DNA of 64,000 nucleotides from Isoetes taiwanensis (Eukaryota > Streptophyta > Lycopodiopsida > Isoetales > Isoetaceae): NCBI GenBank assembly GCA_021234155.1, contig JAJEKV010000207.1, forward strand, positions 498,001-562,000, given 5' to 3'. Below are positions 1 through 11,654 of the stretch, piece by piece. Numbering within the stretch: position 1 is the first letter of the stretch; each line of letters starts with the position of its first letter. A program made the translations under genes and the position numbers. The notes beneath the pieces were generated by a model. That model made no database searches, had not been told where the DNA came from, and saw nothing but the letters and a program-made list of their open reading frames with translations.

Positions 1-329
1 CACCTCCACTTTCCATTTTCTTCTCGCTTACCCTCATCTCCTTCTTTGTTTCCCCTCTTCCTTTAGGGCGAATGCTATCACCGCCGATGCACCGCTTTTT
101 ACCTCTCCGGATGTGGGGAGGATGTTTTAGTATCATTAATGGTTCTCTTCAACTCGCTTGGCCTGGGACCCGGATAGGAGAACCGATAGGTGTCCCGATA
201 CGGTGAGACTTGGGAGGTGACTTGGGAGGAGACTTGGGATTTTTCTCGCTTTTCTTTTGATTCTCTTCCTCATGCTCATTCCTTCTATTTGACCTGGGTG
301 GCCTTTTTTGGTTTGGCTTTGCCTAAGGT

Positions 330-716
330 TTGGCCTTCTTCCCATCCTTCTTTGTAATCTTCGCTAGAAGCTGTGTGTCGTTTATTAGAGCAGTATATTA
401 CCGTGAGGTCTTGGCTCGACAATATGTGACAATCGAAGTTTCTTTTGATGCGCCCATGGCTGAATCCGGAGAATGCCAAATCCTTAAGGAGCTCGACCGC
501 GTTATTAATAGCAAAGCCTTCGCTTCATATGAAGGCAACGCCAGCCTTTTACTTTTTGGCAGAGACTATCCGTCCTTGATGCCGATTCCATCATCCGTGG
601 ATCGTGAAACCGCCAAACCCATACAAGACATGCATCAATGGTGCATTCACGGATCCTCCATCAGGCAACCAAGGAAGTCTATTCTTCCTCGCTTTTTTCA
701 CCTCCCCGCATGTTGA
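330..716 (+). CDS. Unrecognised 128-codon open frame, doubtful
   Basis: An open frame with no family I recognise. The more gene-like part is the last 85 or so residues, from an internal Met followed by AESGECQILKELDR. No signal peptide or catalytic motif is visible. The surrounding 1-2400 bases are full of short repeats and look like the decayed flank of a mobile element, so this may be a captured exon fragment or chance. Nothing nearby suggests a function. Confidence 0.15.
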   Translation: MAFFPSFFVIFARSCVSFIRAVYYREVLARQYVTIEVSFDAPMAESGECQILKELDRVINSKAFASYEGNASLLLFGRDYPSLMPIPSSVDRETAKPIQDMHQWCIHGSSIRQPRKSILPRFFHLPAC

Positions 717-954
717 CAATGATGCCGCCGCATCACAACATCCCCGTTTCAAGACTTCTACCTTTGTGAGGAGGCAAAGTTCTCTCCTCTTGTCCCTTTT
801 GTGGGGTCGACACCTTCCTCCGTGAGGTATCGCCTCGACACCCCCATGCACCATGGCCTTCCCGCCATGACCACGGCCTTCCTCCCACAACGCTTTTGGG
901 CCTTGACAACGGCTTCACAAAAACAACTAATCAAGATTCAAATCATGAAACCCC

Positions 955-1200
955 AACGCAATGCAGTTTAACTTTACATGTAAATGGCGCCATCAAGGCC
1001 ATTTGCATGTAATGGAAAGCATCAGGCCATTTGTATGGTAAAATGGCGCCATCGCCCATTTTTGCGCAGTTGGCATACGTTTACATGCAAATGGCGCAGG
1101 TGTATCCATACCGCCATTTGCATTATACTACATCCGCTTCTAAACTAACTACAAAACTAACACATCATTAAAAGAAATGGCTTGGACGCCATTTCTCCGG
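955..1200. repeat. Cluster of AAATGGCG/CGCCATTT hairpin motifs
   Basis: The words AAATGGCGCC, GCGCCATTT and CGCCATTT recur on both strands. There are perfect short palindromes such as ATGGCGCCAT near 984 and 1042, and a spaced hairpin (GAAATGG, 8-base loop, CCATTTC) near 1175-1197. A second cluster of the same motif lies at 4070-4225, on the other side of the Helitron. Together they flank the upstream side of DUF7869 copy 1. Confidence 0.6.
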
Positions 1201-1604
1201 CTGCATTTGACTAATGCAAAACTCACTTTCCTAGACACTGATAGAAATGTGAAATGCTATAGCTGCTTATTTATATATCCATGACAACCCTTAAGACCCT
1301 AAAAACATAAAAACAAGCATTTAACTAACTCCGAACCCGAGGCCATCAGATTTATGATCAGACAAAGGGTTTTATTTGGGACCGTGATAAATTTACTCCA
1401 CCTTTTTCCCCGAGCAGCGCTTATTGGAAGGCGCTAGAGAGAGAAAGACAAAGGCGCTAGAGAGAGAAGGCGGAAGGCACCAAGGTAATCGGGCGCTGGC
1501 GGAGGAGAAGGCGCTGGCGGAAGAGAAGGCGAATGAAATGAAATGAGAGAAATGAAATAAAGTGAGAGAAATAAACCGGCCGAAAAAATATGGCGCGAAA
1601 TGAT

Positions 1605-1815
1605 TTGGCCCGGGCCAGCCTCGCCGGGCCGCCACTTGAATTTTTTTGCATCCGATCACCACCAAACAAAGGATTTGGCCCGCCAGCCGGTCCGGGCCAC
1701 TTCAATTTCAAAATTTGAATTTCCCCCACTGGGCCCGGCCACACTTGAATTTTTAAAATTTGAATTCCCCGCCGGCCCGCCACTTGAATTTTAAAATTTG
1801 AACCCCCGCCCACTT
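1605..1815. repeat. Four imperfect repeats of a CCACTTGAATTTTAAAATTTGAA unit
   Basis: The word (C)CACTTGAATTTT(AAAATTTGAA) occurs near 1630, 1696, 1743 and 1782, each set between GC-rich stretches of the GGCCCGCC type. The AT core is itself a near palindrome (TTCAAATTTTAAAATTTGAA), so each unit can form a hairpin. No coding potential is apparent. Confidence 0.55.
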
Positions 1816-1984
1816 TTTAAGTTTTCGCGATATATTGTGCCGGCCCTCGGCCTTTAAAGCCATTTATAAAATCATGTATAGATATGGTAAAAAGTAGCGC
1901 TTCTCCTCAGATTCGCAGGGTTGCATTTTATGCCCCCATCCTCGCTTCAACATTCGCAGTACTTTGGTACCGAGTGATTTGGCC

Positions 1985-2230
1985 GCCAAAGCAAGGCGCC
2001 ATCGACGCCTATTCCGCTTTTAGGCATTGGTTCTTTGCGAGAGTGTTTTCTTTGTCCAACAGCGCTTTTTGGGCGCTTACCTTCAAGCTTGTAAGGCGCT
2101 TTTAGTTGGTTGCATGTGCTTCACTTGGTTAGCAGGCGCTTCTTAATTTGATAGCAGGCGCTTCTTCATTTGATAGCATGCGCTTCCTCTATTTTGAAGG
2201 CGCTTCTTTGAATCAAGGCTCTTCCCTTCT
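1985..2230. repeat. Irregular array of GGCGCTT words
   Basis: GGCGCTT or GCGCTTC appears about eight times, spaced roughly 15-35 bases apart, often within a unit like GATAGCAGGCGCTTCTT. The same word also occurs in the region 1430-1530. No gene is visible. Confidence 0.5.
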
Positions 2231-2410
2231 TTCAATGGCTGAATCTCGATCTACAATGACCCCAAGGTTAGTGACTGCCTGCTTTTAGTTTAACCGGCCG
2301 CTAATTTCTCCTATAAGTGCGTAATAATGTTTCTACCCAAAATAATCAGAGTCCGTGAGTAATCAGAATAATCCGTGAAATAATATGTAATCTGTAGTAA
2401 TCTGTAATAA

Positions 2411-3920
2411 TCTTATATTATAATGTTATAGTGCATAGTGCATCGAGCCCTAATTTGAATGGCCGAGATCATCTGGATGCATTCGAAGGCCTAGATTTAT
2501 TGCACGACTTACCAACACTGTGATTGGTCATGCGTCGATCTCTTAAGGGGAAAGGGTAAATGAAAAGGGGGAAAAGGAAAAGGGAAGTGGAAAGAGAGAA
2601 TGTGAAGGGCAAAAAGGCATGGGGAAAAGGGAAAAGGGTAAAAGGAAAAGGGAAAAAAGAAAAAAGGGAAAGGAAAAGGGAAAAAAGGAAAAGAAAAGGG
2701 AAGTGGAAAGAGAGAATGTGAAGGGCAAAAAGGCATGGGGGAAAGGGAAAAGGGTAAAAGGAAAAGAGAAAAAGGAAAAAGGGAAAAGAAAAGGAAAAAG
2801 AGAACGGGTGGTGAAAGGAAAAAGGCATGGGGAAAAGGGAAAAGGATAAAAGGAAAAGGGAAAAAAGAAAAAAGGGAAAAGAAAAGGGGCAAGAGAGAAA
2901 GGGTGGGGAAAAGAGGAAAATGGGTATAGAAAATAAGAGAATAAAACAAATGTGCAAAAGGCATGGAAAAAGGGAAAAGGAAAAGGAAAGGAAGGAAAAA
3001 GTGCACAGAAAAGGATCGGGCAAAGGAGGAAAACGGAAAGAAAAAAAAAATCCATCAAGAAAAGGATATAAAAAAAAAGGGAAAGGGAAAGGGAAGCAGG
3101 GATTGATGGAAGGAGGGAAAGGGAAAAGGACATGAGGAAAGGAAAAGAGAAAAGGAAAAGGAAGGGTTGAAAGAAGGGAAAAATTGCACTGAAGAGGGAA
3201 AGGGTGGGAAAAGGAGGAAAAGGAAGCACGGGAAAATAGAAAGAAGAAAAAGGGTGGGAAAAAGGGCATGGGAAAAGGGAAATAGAAAAGAAAAAAGAAT
3301 GGAAAAGGGGGGAAGAGAGAGAGGCACGGGAAAAAGGAAATGAGGAAAATGGAAAAGGGGAAGAGAAAAAGGGAACATGGAAAAGGGAAAGAAGAAAATG
3401 GTGAGGAGATGGAAAAAAGGAAGGTAAAAAGGGCATGGAAAACGGGAGGGAGAAAAGAAAAATGGAAGGGAAAAGGCACACAAAAAAAGGAGGAAAAGAG
3501 TGGGAAAAGGAGGAAAAGAGAAGGGAAAATAGGCATGGAAAAGGACGAAAGAGTAAAAGGTTGAGAAAAAGGGAAGACATGGAAAAAAGGGTGGGGAAAA
3601 GAGAAGGCATAAAAAAAGAGAAAGGGGAAGGGAAAAGGGCAAAGAAAAAAGAGAAGAGGGAAAAGGTGGAGAAAGGAGCAAAAGGGAAGGGAAAAAAATT
3701 ATCGGGAATAGGGAGGGGGAAGGAAAGGGATGGGAAAACAAGGAAACATGTGAGAAAAGACGAAAAGAAAGGAAAAAAAAAAAAAGTAGAGAAAATAAGA
3801 AAAAATGAAATGCTTGATAGAGTAAAAAAGAGAAAGGGAAAGGGATATATTTTTCTCAATCGCGATCCCAAAGCATTTATAGGTTTCAACTTATGTTCAA
3901 AGAATCGGGCACATTACTAG
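2411..3920 (+). mobile_element. Non-autonomous Helitron 1 with purine-rich body
   Basis: The element starts with TCTTATATTATAATGTTATA directly after an A (2410) and ends with CTAG directly before a T (3921). This is the Helitron rule: 5' TC, 3' CTRR, insertion between A and T. The first 130 bases are unique sequence shared with Helitrons 2 and 3. The body, about 2540-3850, is almost pure G and A on this strand. The last 80 bases match the end of the minus-strand copy at 24434. The 3' hairpin is decayed compared with Helitron 2. No Rep or helicase frame is present, so it would depend on an enzyme supplied elsewhere. Both flanks are GTAATC-type microsatellite, consistent with insertion into one array. 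Confidence 0.8.
2582..2745 (+). repeat. Two minisatellite units inside Helitron 1
   Basis: The word GAGAATGTGAAGGGCAAAAA within a longer purine unit occurs twice, about 116 bases apart. The same unit occurs five times in Helitron 3. Confidence 0.7.
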
Positions 3921-4030
3921 TCCAGAATAATCTTGAAGTCCGAGTAATCTCTACCAATGTGTAACAGAAATCGTGAAGTTATATGTAGTAATCAGAGATC
4001 TTTAGTAACCGTAGTAAATCTATAATGTGT
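3921..4030. repeat. AGTAATC/GTAATCTG microsatellite interrupted by Helitron 1
   Basis: Degenerate AGTAATC repeats continue the pattern seen at about 2350-2410 on the other side of the Helitron. This marks the empty-site sequence. Confidence 0.6.
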
Positions 4031-4069
4031 AACTGGGTTCCTAAGTTTTCCCCGCTTTGTTTCGGCAGT

Positions 4070-4225
4070 GAAGCCAAATGGGCCGGCGCCATTCGCCTCA
4101 TAGCGTCACGCTTATTTGTAATAGCGAAATAGCCTCGCGCCTTAATGGCGCACAAGGCTTATTTGAGGCAAATGGCTATCGCTGCTTACATTTGAACAAA
4201 TGGCGACTCCCAAGCGCCATTTGCC
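4070..4225. repeat. Second AAATGGCG/CGCCATTT hairpin cluster
   Basis: Contains GGCGCCATT, AATGGCGCA and a hairpin with arms AAATGGCG and CGCCATTT around a 9-base loop (about 4198-4222). Same motif family as 955-1200. Confidence 0.55.
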
Positions 4226-6600
4226 CCGCTTTTGTCAATATTTTCCGGCCATTTCCGCTGGGTTTCTAACAATGTGTGTGTCATTGTATGCTTGCAGGAA
4301 AAGGACCTTCGCGTAATTCCTCCGGTGACATGGTTGTTGCCGTGGGGCAAGGAATCGCATAGAGGGCACCTACGGAAAGAACATTGACTTTAGGAATGTC
4401 GCCGTGGAGGTCACCGGGCCATAATTCCATCCCATGTGCTTCCCGCTCCATGCAAGCGCTGATAATGTTGAAGCCGGGTAGGCACATTTATCGAATGACC
4501 TAGAAATGACGCGGAGAATCGGCCCAGATGCTTCACCATCATCATCCGGACACGAAACCCCCAACCCGCCTAGTAGTTTCTACATCATCATCACCCATTT
4601 CTCCTTCATCATCACCCAATAAGCAACACAGTAGAACTTGGTGAACTTATGCAAAGGACAATGTTGTTGCTGGCAAGAGGTCATTGGTCAATAGAAGTAG
4701 CATCCATGGGAAGGATGTCGATAATCAACGAGATGTGCAAGTTACCGAGGCCGTGGTGCCAACTCACGCGTCTCCGATTGCATGTGCGGTGCGTGATAAT
4801 ATTGCAGGGGTCGGGGCACATTCATCGAATGGCCTCGGTTTATATACGCCATGGCATTGATGCGTACCCCCATGATTTCCAGACACCAAGATCGTACATG
4901 GGGATACCCTACCACACAACTCATACATAGAATCGGGAGGCAATGTCGATGCGTGATGAAGAGATTGATCCATCGCTGGATTTAGCTACTCGGTTTGCTC
5001 GCTAATACCACCATCGTGATGATGATGAGCCACCACCTAGTTACTCAAGAACGTAACTCTCGACATGCAAAGTACACATTCTCCATTCTTGTACTAGAAC
5101 TAAAATGCGTAATTATAGTTCTATTCAAAGGATCCACGGTGATGCCGCTGGATGATGAATTTAGGAGACACAAAGGTTGACCTTTGTGTTGGAAAGGTGC
5201 TTCCCGAACTAATGAAAGAGGATCCGGAGATGTCATGCTTGTGCGTAAAGGCCAAGTGAGAATGCACTTGTTCGTGGGAAAAAAGCGATATGATGTCAGC
5301 CGGATGGAAGGACTGTTTTACAACATCCGGATATAGAGCTAGAATCATTTGAGGACAAATTCAGCTCAATTCAAACGAAAAAGGAAGTATGCTTACACAA
5401 ATAGGGATTCCAAGAGAGCCCAAGGGAAAAGCAAAGAGGAAAGGCTATGTTCAACAAGTTCCATCAACAAGTCTATGAAGTCAAGTTTGCCGAAAAAATA
5501 TTTGCAACAAGAAACTTACCAAGCATCAAGTACGTGAAATTAAGAAAAGAATTTTTATCCCAATCATACAATGCAAGGGTTATGTTTTTTTGACGGCCGA
5601 ATGTGACTTACACAGAGAAGGAGAGAGAACAGATAGTGCTCAAGGGAATGGAATTTGTCTGATGGGTGGCGATGGCTTTAGGTATCACAACCAACATTTT
5701 ACAATTGAGAAAGGGATATAAAGGTGTGGAAAGGTAGCTCGAACATGATAATACGGCTCTAAGAAGCCTAGATCCACTACATCGGCAACCGAATGTGTGT
5801 GCTAGATGATTCATTCAAGAGAATGCTAAAAGTATTCCCCATAGGGAGCAAAAGAGGTAGAGATGATGTAAGAGAAAAATATACGCAAGCTTCCTTCCAT
5901 TCTTAATAAGAAGTTTTATACATAAAGAAGTTGGTGCAACCGCTGAAGAGCTTATGTGAACAACCGAGCCTTGAACTCTTTTTATAGTATATGGAAAAGG
6001 GAATTTCCTGTGATGTTAGCATTGCAAAAAAATACAGCCTTCTCTAAATGCAACATATCCGTGGTAATTAAGCAAAAGCCGAAAAAACAAAAGATACAAG
6101 AGAGAGACGTAAATCTTGCAATTCAACGCTTCTGCTCATATGCTAGAGCAACGCTCTTGCGTAAGTCAATATTGGCATTGAGAGCATTCACAAATGGGTC
6201 TCCGTAAAAATCATCTATGTATAATACATGATAAGATGGATCGTGTTAAGACTTTAGTGCCTAGGAAGTCATCATCTAGCAAAAATCGCATGGAGAGGTG
6301 ATCGCTTGAAGAGCAGTTTGACAGGAGCTCTGACTCATGGGCATGGTGGTCGTGCCTATGGTCATTTCTCACTTGATTTATGGAAAGATGATTCAAACTT
6401 CCACATTGGTTCACTTTCTAGGATATTGCATAACTTGGAATTGCTACAAGAGGACAAGATAGGTGACTTATGTGGAAGTAAGCCTGCAGATTGCAAATGG
6501 ATGCAAGCAGTCAAGGATACCAATCCTTTGAAGAACAAACTTGCTTCTATGGCAGAAGTATTGCCAAATGCTTCAACTACAACGAATCCTGAGGTGTTCA

Positions 6601-6871
6601 GGGTGTAAATTCTTTGGTGGTGTACAACTTTCCGCGACAGCACTTAGCACATAAAGCACTTAGCCAATACAAAATTTGATGTTACGAAATAATTATATTA
6701 GTTGGTACCTCATTTTTCCTACTTTAATGTTTTAAAGACACGTTTATTATTTGTAATACTCAATTTTCAAACACAATATGCATGTCAAATTCACGTTGGA
6801 TGTGATATTTTTAGCAGTTAAAGCACTTGTCTGGACAGTGCTTTTTGACCACCAGTAAAGAATTTACACCC
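6601..6871. mobile_element. 271-bp MITE with TTCA target duplication inside DUF7869 copy 1
   Basis: Left end GGGTGTAAATTCTTTGGTGG matches the reverse complement of the right end except for a 3-base insertion. TTCA occurs at 6597-6600 and 6872-6875. Excising the element with one TTCA leaves an unbroken reading frame across the site, which is strong support for both borders. No coding content. Confidence 0.85.
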
Positions 6872-7112
6872 TTCAACCCTCTCCCCCGAAATCTCTATTT
6901 GCAACTTGATAATGCATCAGGGCAAAACAAAAATAGGTATGTCTTTTCATACTTATCTTATTTGACTTGGCTTAAGGTCTTTGATGAGATCCAAGTGGGC
7001 TTTATGATGGTCGGCCACACCCATGATGATATTGATGCTTTATTTGGAAATTTTTCAACCTTGATGAGTTCATCGGATGCTTTGACACTACCAGAGCTAC
7101 TTTACTTGTTCA

Positions 7113-7117
7113 GCAAG
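7113..7117. other. Left target-site duplication of gypsy-1 (GCAAG)
   Basis: GCAAG lies directly left of the LTR start TGTTGAGGG and again at 45912-45916, directly right of the other LTR end TGGCAGCA. The two outer flanks belong to one reading frame. Confidence 0.9.
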
Positions 7118-9000
7118 TGTTGAGGGTAATCCTGGCAAAACCCTCAACTAGAATGGTTTAGGACCTCCAGGTTGCTTCAGGCAACCACTCTGAACCTAAA
7201 TTTTGCAAAAACTTCTCACCACAAGCCTGTTAGTACAGCTTTCCCATTTCAAGAAAAAACCCTGTTCCCTCTTTTCAATACCAAGTACAAATAACTGGAG
7301 GATTTTACTTGAAAAATGTATGAGTGTGATCCCAACACTTGATATTAAAAGAGTGCAAAATCCTTTTTGAAGTCAGACAGTTCTAGATACTTGAAAAATA
7401 TATGCCTGACCTAGTCAAAAATTGGTCAATACTCTCGGCAGAGAGCAGAAATTCTCAAATGTTTTGTGAGATATTATTTTTGATCTGGGACAACTGGGAC
7501 TGATCAAATTGCTCTTGTAGGTAAAGTGCAACACCTTTTTTTGGGTTTACTTAGAATGCTGAATGAACAGAGAGTAATTTGCCACTGACAGACTGTGTTT
7601 TTTGATGACAGGGATATTTATCTAGATGTTTTTGTTTTTCCTGAGACAAAATAGAAGAGAATTACTGAGGTTTTGATAATAATATATGGGCTGGACCCTT
7701 GCTAGAGAGATTTATAGCGAAAAGATAGGTTTTTGACTCTTATCAGATAGCTAGGACTTAGCTTTGACTAATATTTATATTTTTATGTTTTCTTAGAATG
7801 CAGGATGACTATTCCTATGAAGCCTAAGTAGGATCTTTCTAATGTTCAATAGAATTAAAAAAAACTAGAATGATATTTAGCAGATATGCATAAACTTTCT
7901 TGAAAAGGAAGTTGAGAAAAGGAAATTATACCAAAGTCGGATTTTTATTCACTTGACAATCATAACAGGAGTTTCACATAACTTCAAATAACTCACAATT
8001 CAGGAGTCAATAATACTTCCGGGATCGGACAGAATAATTGGTCAGCTTTACTGCTCAATCAAGTAAATTGATGCAGACAAGGAAGGTCAATTCACAAGAG
8101 AAGATCGTACTGACATGTATTTCGCATCAACAATCTCCCAAATGCGCAAAAGCCCTTGAAATTTCCTTAGTCGATTTGCCCCCTTTTGAAAATGCTTTGT
8201 TCTGTTCCAATTCTTGCAAGATCCAACAGAGTATCCGTCGTTTAGCACAGGTTTGGAGTTCTTGGGATCACTCAAGTTAAATCGGGAGGATATAGTCATG
8301 ATTAGGTAGTTCCCAGCTGCTAAAAAATCCGTTTCTTGGCCTGCAAATCTTAGGGTTCTTGATTTTTCTTGTGAAGAAATATCCCCAGGCGGAATGGAAA
8401 AAAAGCCAAGGTATAAATATAGATCCATTGCCTAGTCTTCGATTACGTGGTCTCCCCTCCCACGCCAAGCTCATTTCGTGTTTCGACTTGGCATGCCAGG
8501 GGGACGCCACTTGGCGGAGAGGATGAGAGGGTAGATAAATGGGGGGAGGGGGGTAGATGTAGGTAGGTTTTATCATTTTTTCAAAAAGGCACGCACCCCA
8601 AGAAGGCCATTTAGAAGGTCAATATAAACTCTTTCTTCAAGAATGTTTGTGCCAGGTGGCATGTTTTCATAAGGGCTACCAGATAGTATCATCAAATTTT
8701 CAAATGGAACACTTTGATTTTTTTGGAAAAAAAATGAAGTGACTAAGCATGGGACTTGGTGAGGTGGCAAAAAAATGGTGAAGATGTGGCACTTAAGGGT
8801 TGGTAACCATCTTTTCCCTAGTAAAAAAATGATGATTTTTTTGGTGAGGTGGCATGAAGTATGGATGATATGGGTGACACGTGTGATATGAGTGGTGAAG
8901 TGGAATTATGAATGATGAAGTGGATGTTTGTATCTTTTGCAATTTTTTGACATGGGATGCTACTAGGGAGTTCACTTCTTGCATAGTTGGACACGTCTTG
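7118..9000 (-). repeat. Gypsy-1 left (3') LTR, outer segment
   Basis: Matches 43475-45350 nearly base for base. It begins TGTTGAGGG and is cut at 9000 by gypsy-2; the LTR resumes at 19826. With the later part its length is about 2444 bases against 2437 for the other LTR. Open frames within this stretch are not supported as genes. Confidence 0.92.
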
Positions 9001-9583
9001 TGTTTTGGGTCTGGGTTCGGGAACTCCTGGAAGACAGCCCTCTGTGAGGACCCGTGGATCTAACAGGAGAGTCCGGGGGACTATGTCACGCGGGATTTGC
9101 AAGAAGAGAACAAGAAGAAGAAAACAGAACAATTGAGAGGAAAATGATAAGCTTCCTTGATATCAATGATGAACATACATGAGCTCTCGCAATAGAGAGA
9201 AAACTGAAAGGAGACAAGACTCAAAACTCATCTAGAACTCGTAATGAAAGCTCTAGTCATATATATAGTACAATGGCCTTTGGCCCAATATAGACACTCT
9301 GGACCGATCTCGGTGCGTGGCTCACGGAAGGAGGCCTGATTTCTGGGAATGTTGGCGGTGCCTCTTGAAGTGCCTAGAATCATGTTGTGGACGCTGGTGG
9401 TGACAGCCATCACTTGTCCGAAAGGGCCTCTTAGGCGGAGGCTTTGATCGTGGGTCCGGCCGCTTGGTCTTCAATTTGAGCCTTTGATGGCTGACCCGTG
9501 GTCAATCGACCGTGGATCCTTGAGCTTGACCTGGTCCGTTGTATGCATGAATAGTCATGTACCAGGAGGCGCAGGGACTAACA
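9001..9583 (-). repeat. Gypsy-2 3' LTR
   Basis: Begins TGTTTTGGG and ends ACTAACA on the plus strand. Pairs with 19247-19820. Differences are concentrated at CG-containing words, while AT-rich blocks up to about 80 bases are identical. Confidence 0.9.
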
Positions 9584-9597
9584 CTCCCCCACCAAAC
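9584..9597 (-). other. Gypsy-2 polypurine tract
   Basis: On the minus strand the sequence directly before the 3' LTR reads TTTGGTGGGGGAG. This is the expected purine run that primes plus-strand DNA synthesis. Confidence 0.6.
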
Positions 9598-9796
9598 GAC
9601 ACCGTGAGTGAAGAAGAAAAGGAGGAAGGGTTTGGGAGGGCGGAAGCCATCCGTGGAAAGTGATCCTCACTGAATGAGGTCCGCACCATTATGGTAATCG
9701 GCCAATGAGATCCGGGCGTGTTTGAAGAGCGGGAGGAGTGGTGAGGCCAAAGGGCGGGATCTCGCATCAATAAGAAATCGAGATCGGACCATGTCT

Positions 9797-11066
9797 TCAA
9801 GGGCGGCATGGGCGTCTCAAGAAACGAAGCCCGACATTCCATGAGGAGGCAGGTCCGAGGCCAAGGCACCGACATCGCATTCGGATTGCGATAAAAAATG
9901 GGACGCCGGCCGATTTAAGGAGCCGAGCAAGAGGCATTTGAGAGCAGCACAAAACCCGCTTTGAAGATGGATGAAGGATCGGTGAGGTGGTGGCATTGCG
10001 CAAGAAGGTGTCAAGACCATGAAGTGCATCGTGGGGCGTTGCCAACCACGCCTCATTAGCAATATAGATCCAATTTTGTGGTGGTATCAAGAGTGGCACC
10101 CCCTCCCAATGTGAGCGGCGAACAAACGTGGATCCCACCGGAGATCCGTTGAGATCCGAGGTGGAGTCCATCCAAGATGGCCATCCATGACCTTTGTCCA
10201 AAAGGGGAGGCGCCAATCGAAGTCGGGGAACCCGGGGCGTGGAGGAACACCAGGGAAGCATAGGGAGAAGGAACCATGCCCGTGGGCGTGGGTTCTTGAG
10301 CTTGCTCCCCTGAATGTCTCGACAAGATCCGGATCAAGAGCTTGACACCAACGATCCCAAACAAGAGGCGGAGAGTTGAGAGTTGACGGAGGGCTATCCT
10401 AACTGTGGGGACCGTCTTTGCTATCCAAAGAAAGCACGTAATTGATTATAACCTGCGAGGTCTTGCATATAGACTTGTGCATAGGGAAGATCCGGGATGT
10501 CCTTGATACTTCCTTATACATTTGCGGCCTTCCGCTTGCCAGAGAGGTAAATGATTGGCAAGCTCAGGCATGTACTCCTGATGAAGAGTGTGGGTCTGAG
10601 CATGATCAGCAAGATAGGGGTTGTTATCCTGAAGCAACCATTGCAAAGTGGGGTCACCCTGAAAGAGCTGGCGTGGCCCATCCCGAAAGTTTTCCTGTAT
10701 ATCACCCAGATAGAAATCATGAAAAATGTAAGCCATGGGCTGAACAACTCTGAAGGTGATAAAGTCCGGATCGGCACAGTGTATGAGATCAAAGACCAAA
10801 AGGGCATAGCATAAACCTTTGTCTTCAATGGAGAGTTCTGGCCAAATCCGAAGAAAATCTGCAGTGCGCAGGGGAATATCCACAGGTCCATCAGCCGCAT
10901 GCCACTTCAGAAGGAAGAGGTGGCGTCGAGCAACCACATAATCGTGATAGCAGGAAGGAACTGGGAAGTCGAAAGGCAGGTTGGTAACAATGGTGTTATG
11001 GCCGTCAAGTTTTGCTTGAGCCTCATCCCAGGTGAATAGCTTCTGCAGCCTGTTGTTCAAGGTCAC
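9797..11066 (-). pseudogene. Gypsy-2 3' accessory region, distal frames
   Basis: The longest piece (10446-11066, 206 codons) includes a stretch like LPLWQAEGRKCIRKYQGHPG and several Trp- and His-rich segments. I do not recognise a family. Another broken frame continues at 9797-10261. It lies between integrase and the 3' LTR, where some plant gypsy elements carry an extra gene in the envelope position. No membrane segment typical of an envelope protein is evident. Probably one gene broken into two or three pieces. Confidence 0.35.
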
Positions 11067-11628
11067 GGATCCGGTTGTCCTTTTCTAGAAGGCGTGATTG
11101 GTCCCGACCCGTTTCGAGAAGTGTTGACTGGGAGGAGGATTGCCAGGAGTATTGAGATTTTGAAGCACGACAATCTCCAGCGTCATCAAGAATCTTACGT
11201 TTACGCACCTCACGTAAGGCGATCTTGAGAGAGGTGAGCTGAGAGGTCGTGTAGAAAGCCGAACCGGTCAAGGGAGGCAATTTGGCGTCCGCCTTCATAA
11301 GTTTTTGAACTTGAGTCTTTAATTGTCACAAAGCTTCGATTACAAAGGCGTCGAGCTTAGTAATATCTTTGTCCTTGGCACCCGGGGAGAGTGTCTTTGG
11401 ACTTGTTTTGCTCCAATAAATTCTGAATTTCGATTGAGCCTGAGCCTATTGATCCGCAAGTTGGGTGACTTGATCACATGCACTTTTGAGATCGTATGAG
11501 CACAGTGCAAGAGAGCTTTGTGCTTGTCTTGAAGTTTGGCCTCCAAAGTTGCAACTTGGGCGTGGCGGCTTGAAGGTCGCGGTGTCACCGCGTCGGAGGC
11601 CTCTAGTCTTGGTTTGAACCCCGTTCAT
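11023..11628 (-). pseudogene. Gypsy-2 accessory region, coiled-coil-like frames
   Basis: Overlapping broken frames contain heptad-like stretches, for example VATLEAKLQDKHKALL near 11540 and DRSRLLEKDNRIRDLEQQAA-like sequence near 11050-11110. They probably link the upstream frame (11655-12353) with the downstream one (10446-11066) into one long accessory protein. No enzyme motif is seen. Confidence 0.3.
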
Positions 11629-11654
11629 AAGAGCTTCTTGGGATTCTTGTAACT

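Larger units (their letters stand above)
4640..7117 (+). pseudogene. DUF7869-family gene, copy 1, 5' part, split by gypsy-1
   Basis: A DUF7869-type protein, a plant family of unknown function often found in mobile DNA. I infer an RNase-H-fold transposase from its spaced acidic motifs, but this is unproven. Upstream of about 5340 the frame is broken and doubtful. At 5956-6207 a segment holds FSKCN followed by a basic stretch. Near 6215-6260 comes HDKMDRVKT (partly shifted). At 6306-6608 it reads THGHGGRAYGHFSLDLWKDD. At 6876-7117 come LQLDNASGQNKNRYVF and VGFMMVGHTHDDID, the hallmark motifs. The 271-bp MITE at 6601-6871 interrupts it; removing the MITE with one TTCA copy joins the frame (PEVF to NPLP). 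Gypsy-1 then interrupts it at 7117, and the same frame resumes at 45917. An older frameshift may exist in the N-terminal part. Similar proteins occur at 20.7-22.7 kb and about 56.0 kb. Confidence 0.7.

Noticed and set aside
2469-3920. Very long Phe/Pro/Ser- and Lys/Glu-rich open frames on both strands
   Set aside because: They come from purine-only strand bias in the Helitron body, which removes stop codons. The same frames recur at 24.5, 31-32 and 33-34 kb with no domain.
8038-8576. Open frames in the gypsy-1 left LTR as genes
   Set aside because: The same sequence is the right LTR at 43475-45911, and the frames are not equally open in both copies.
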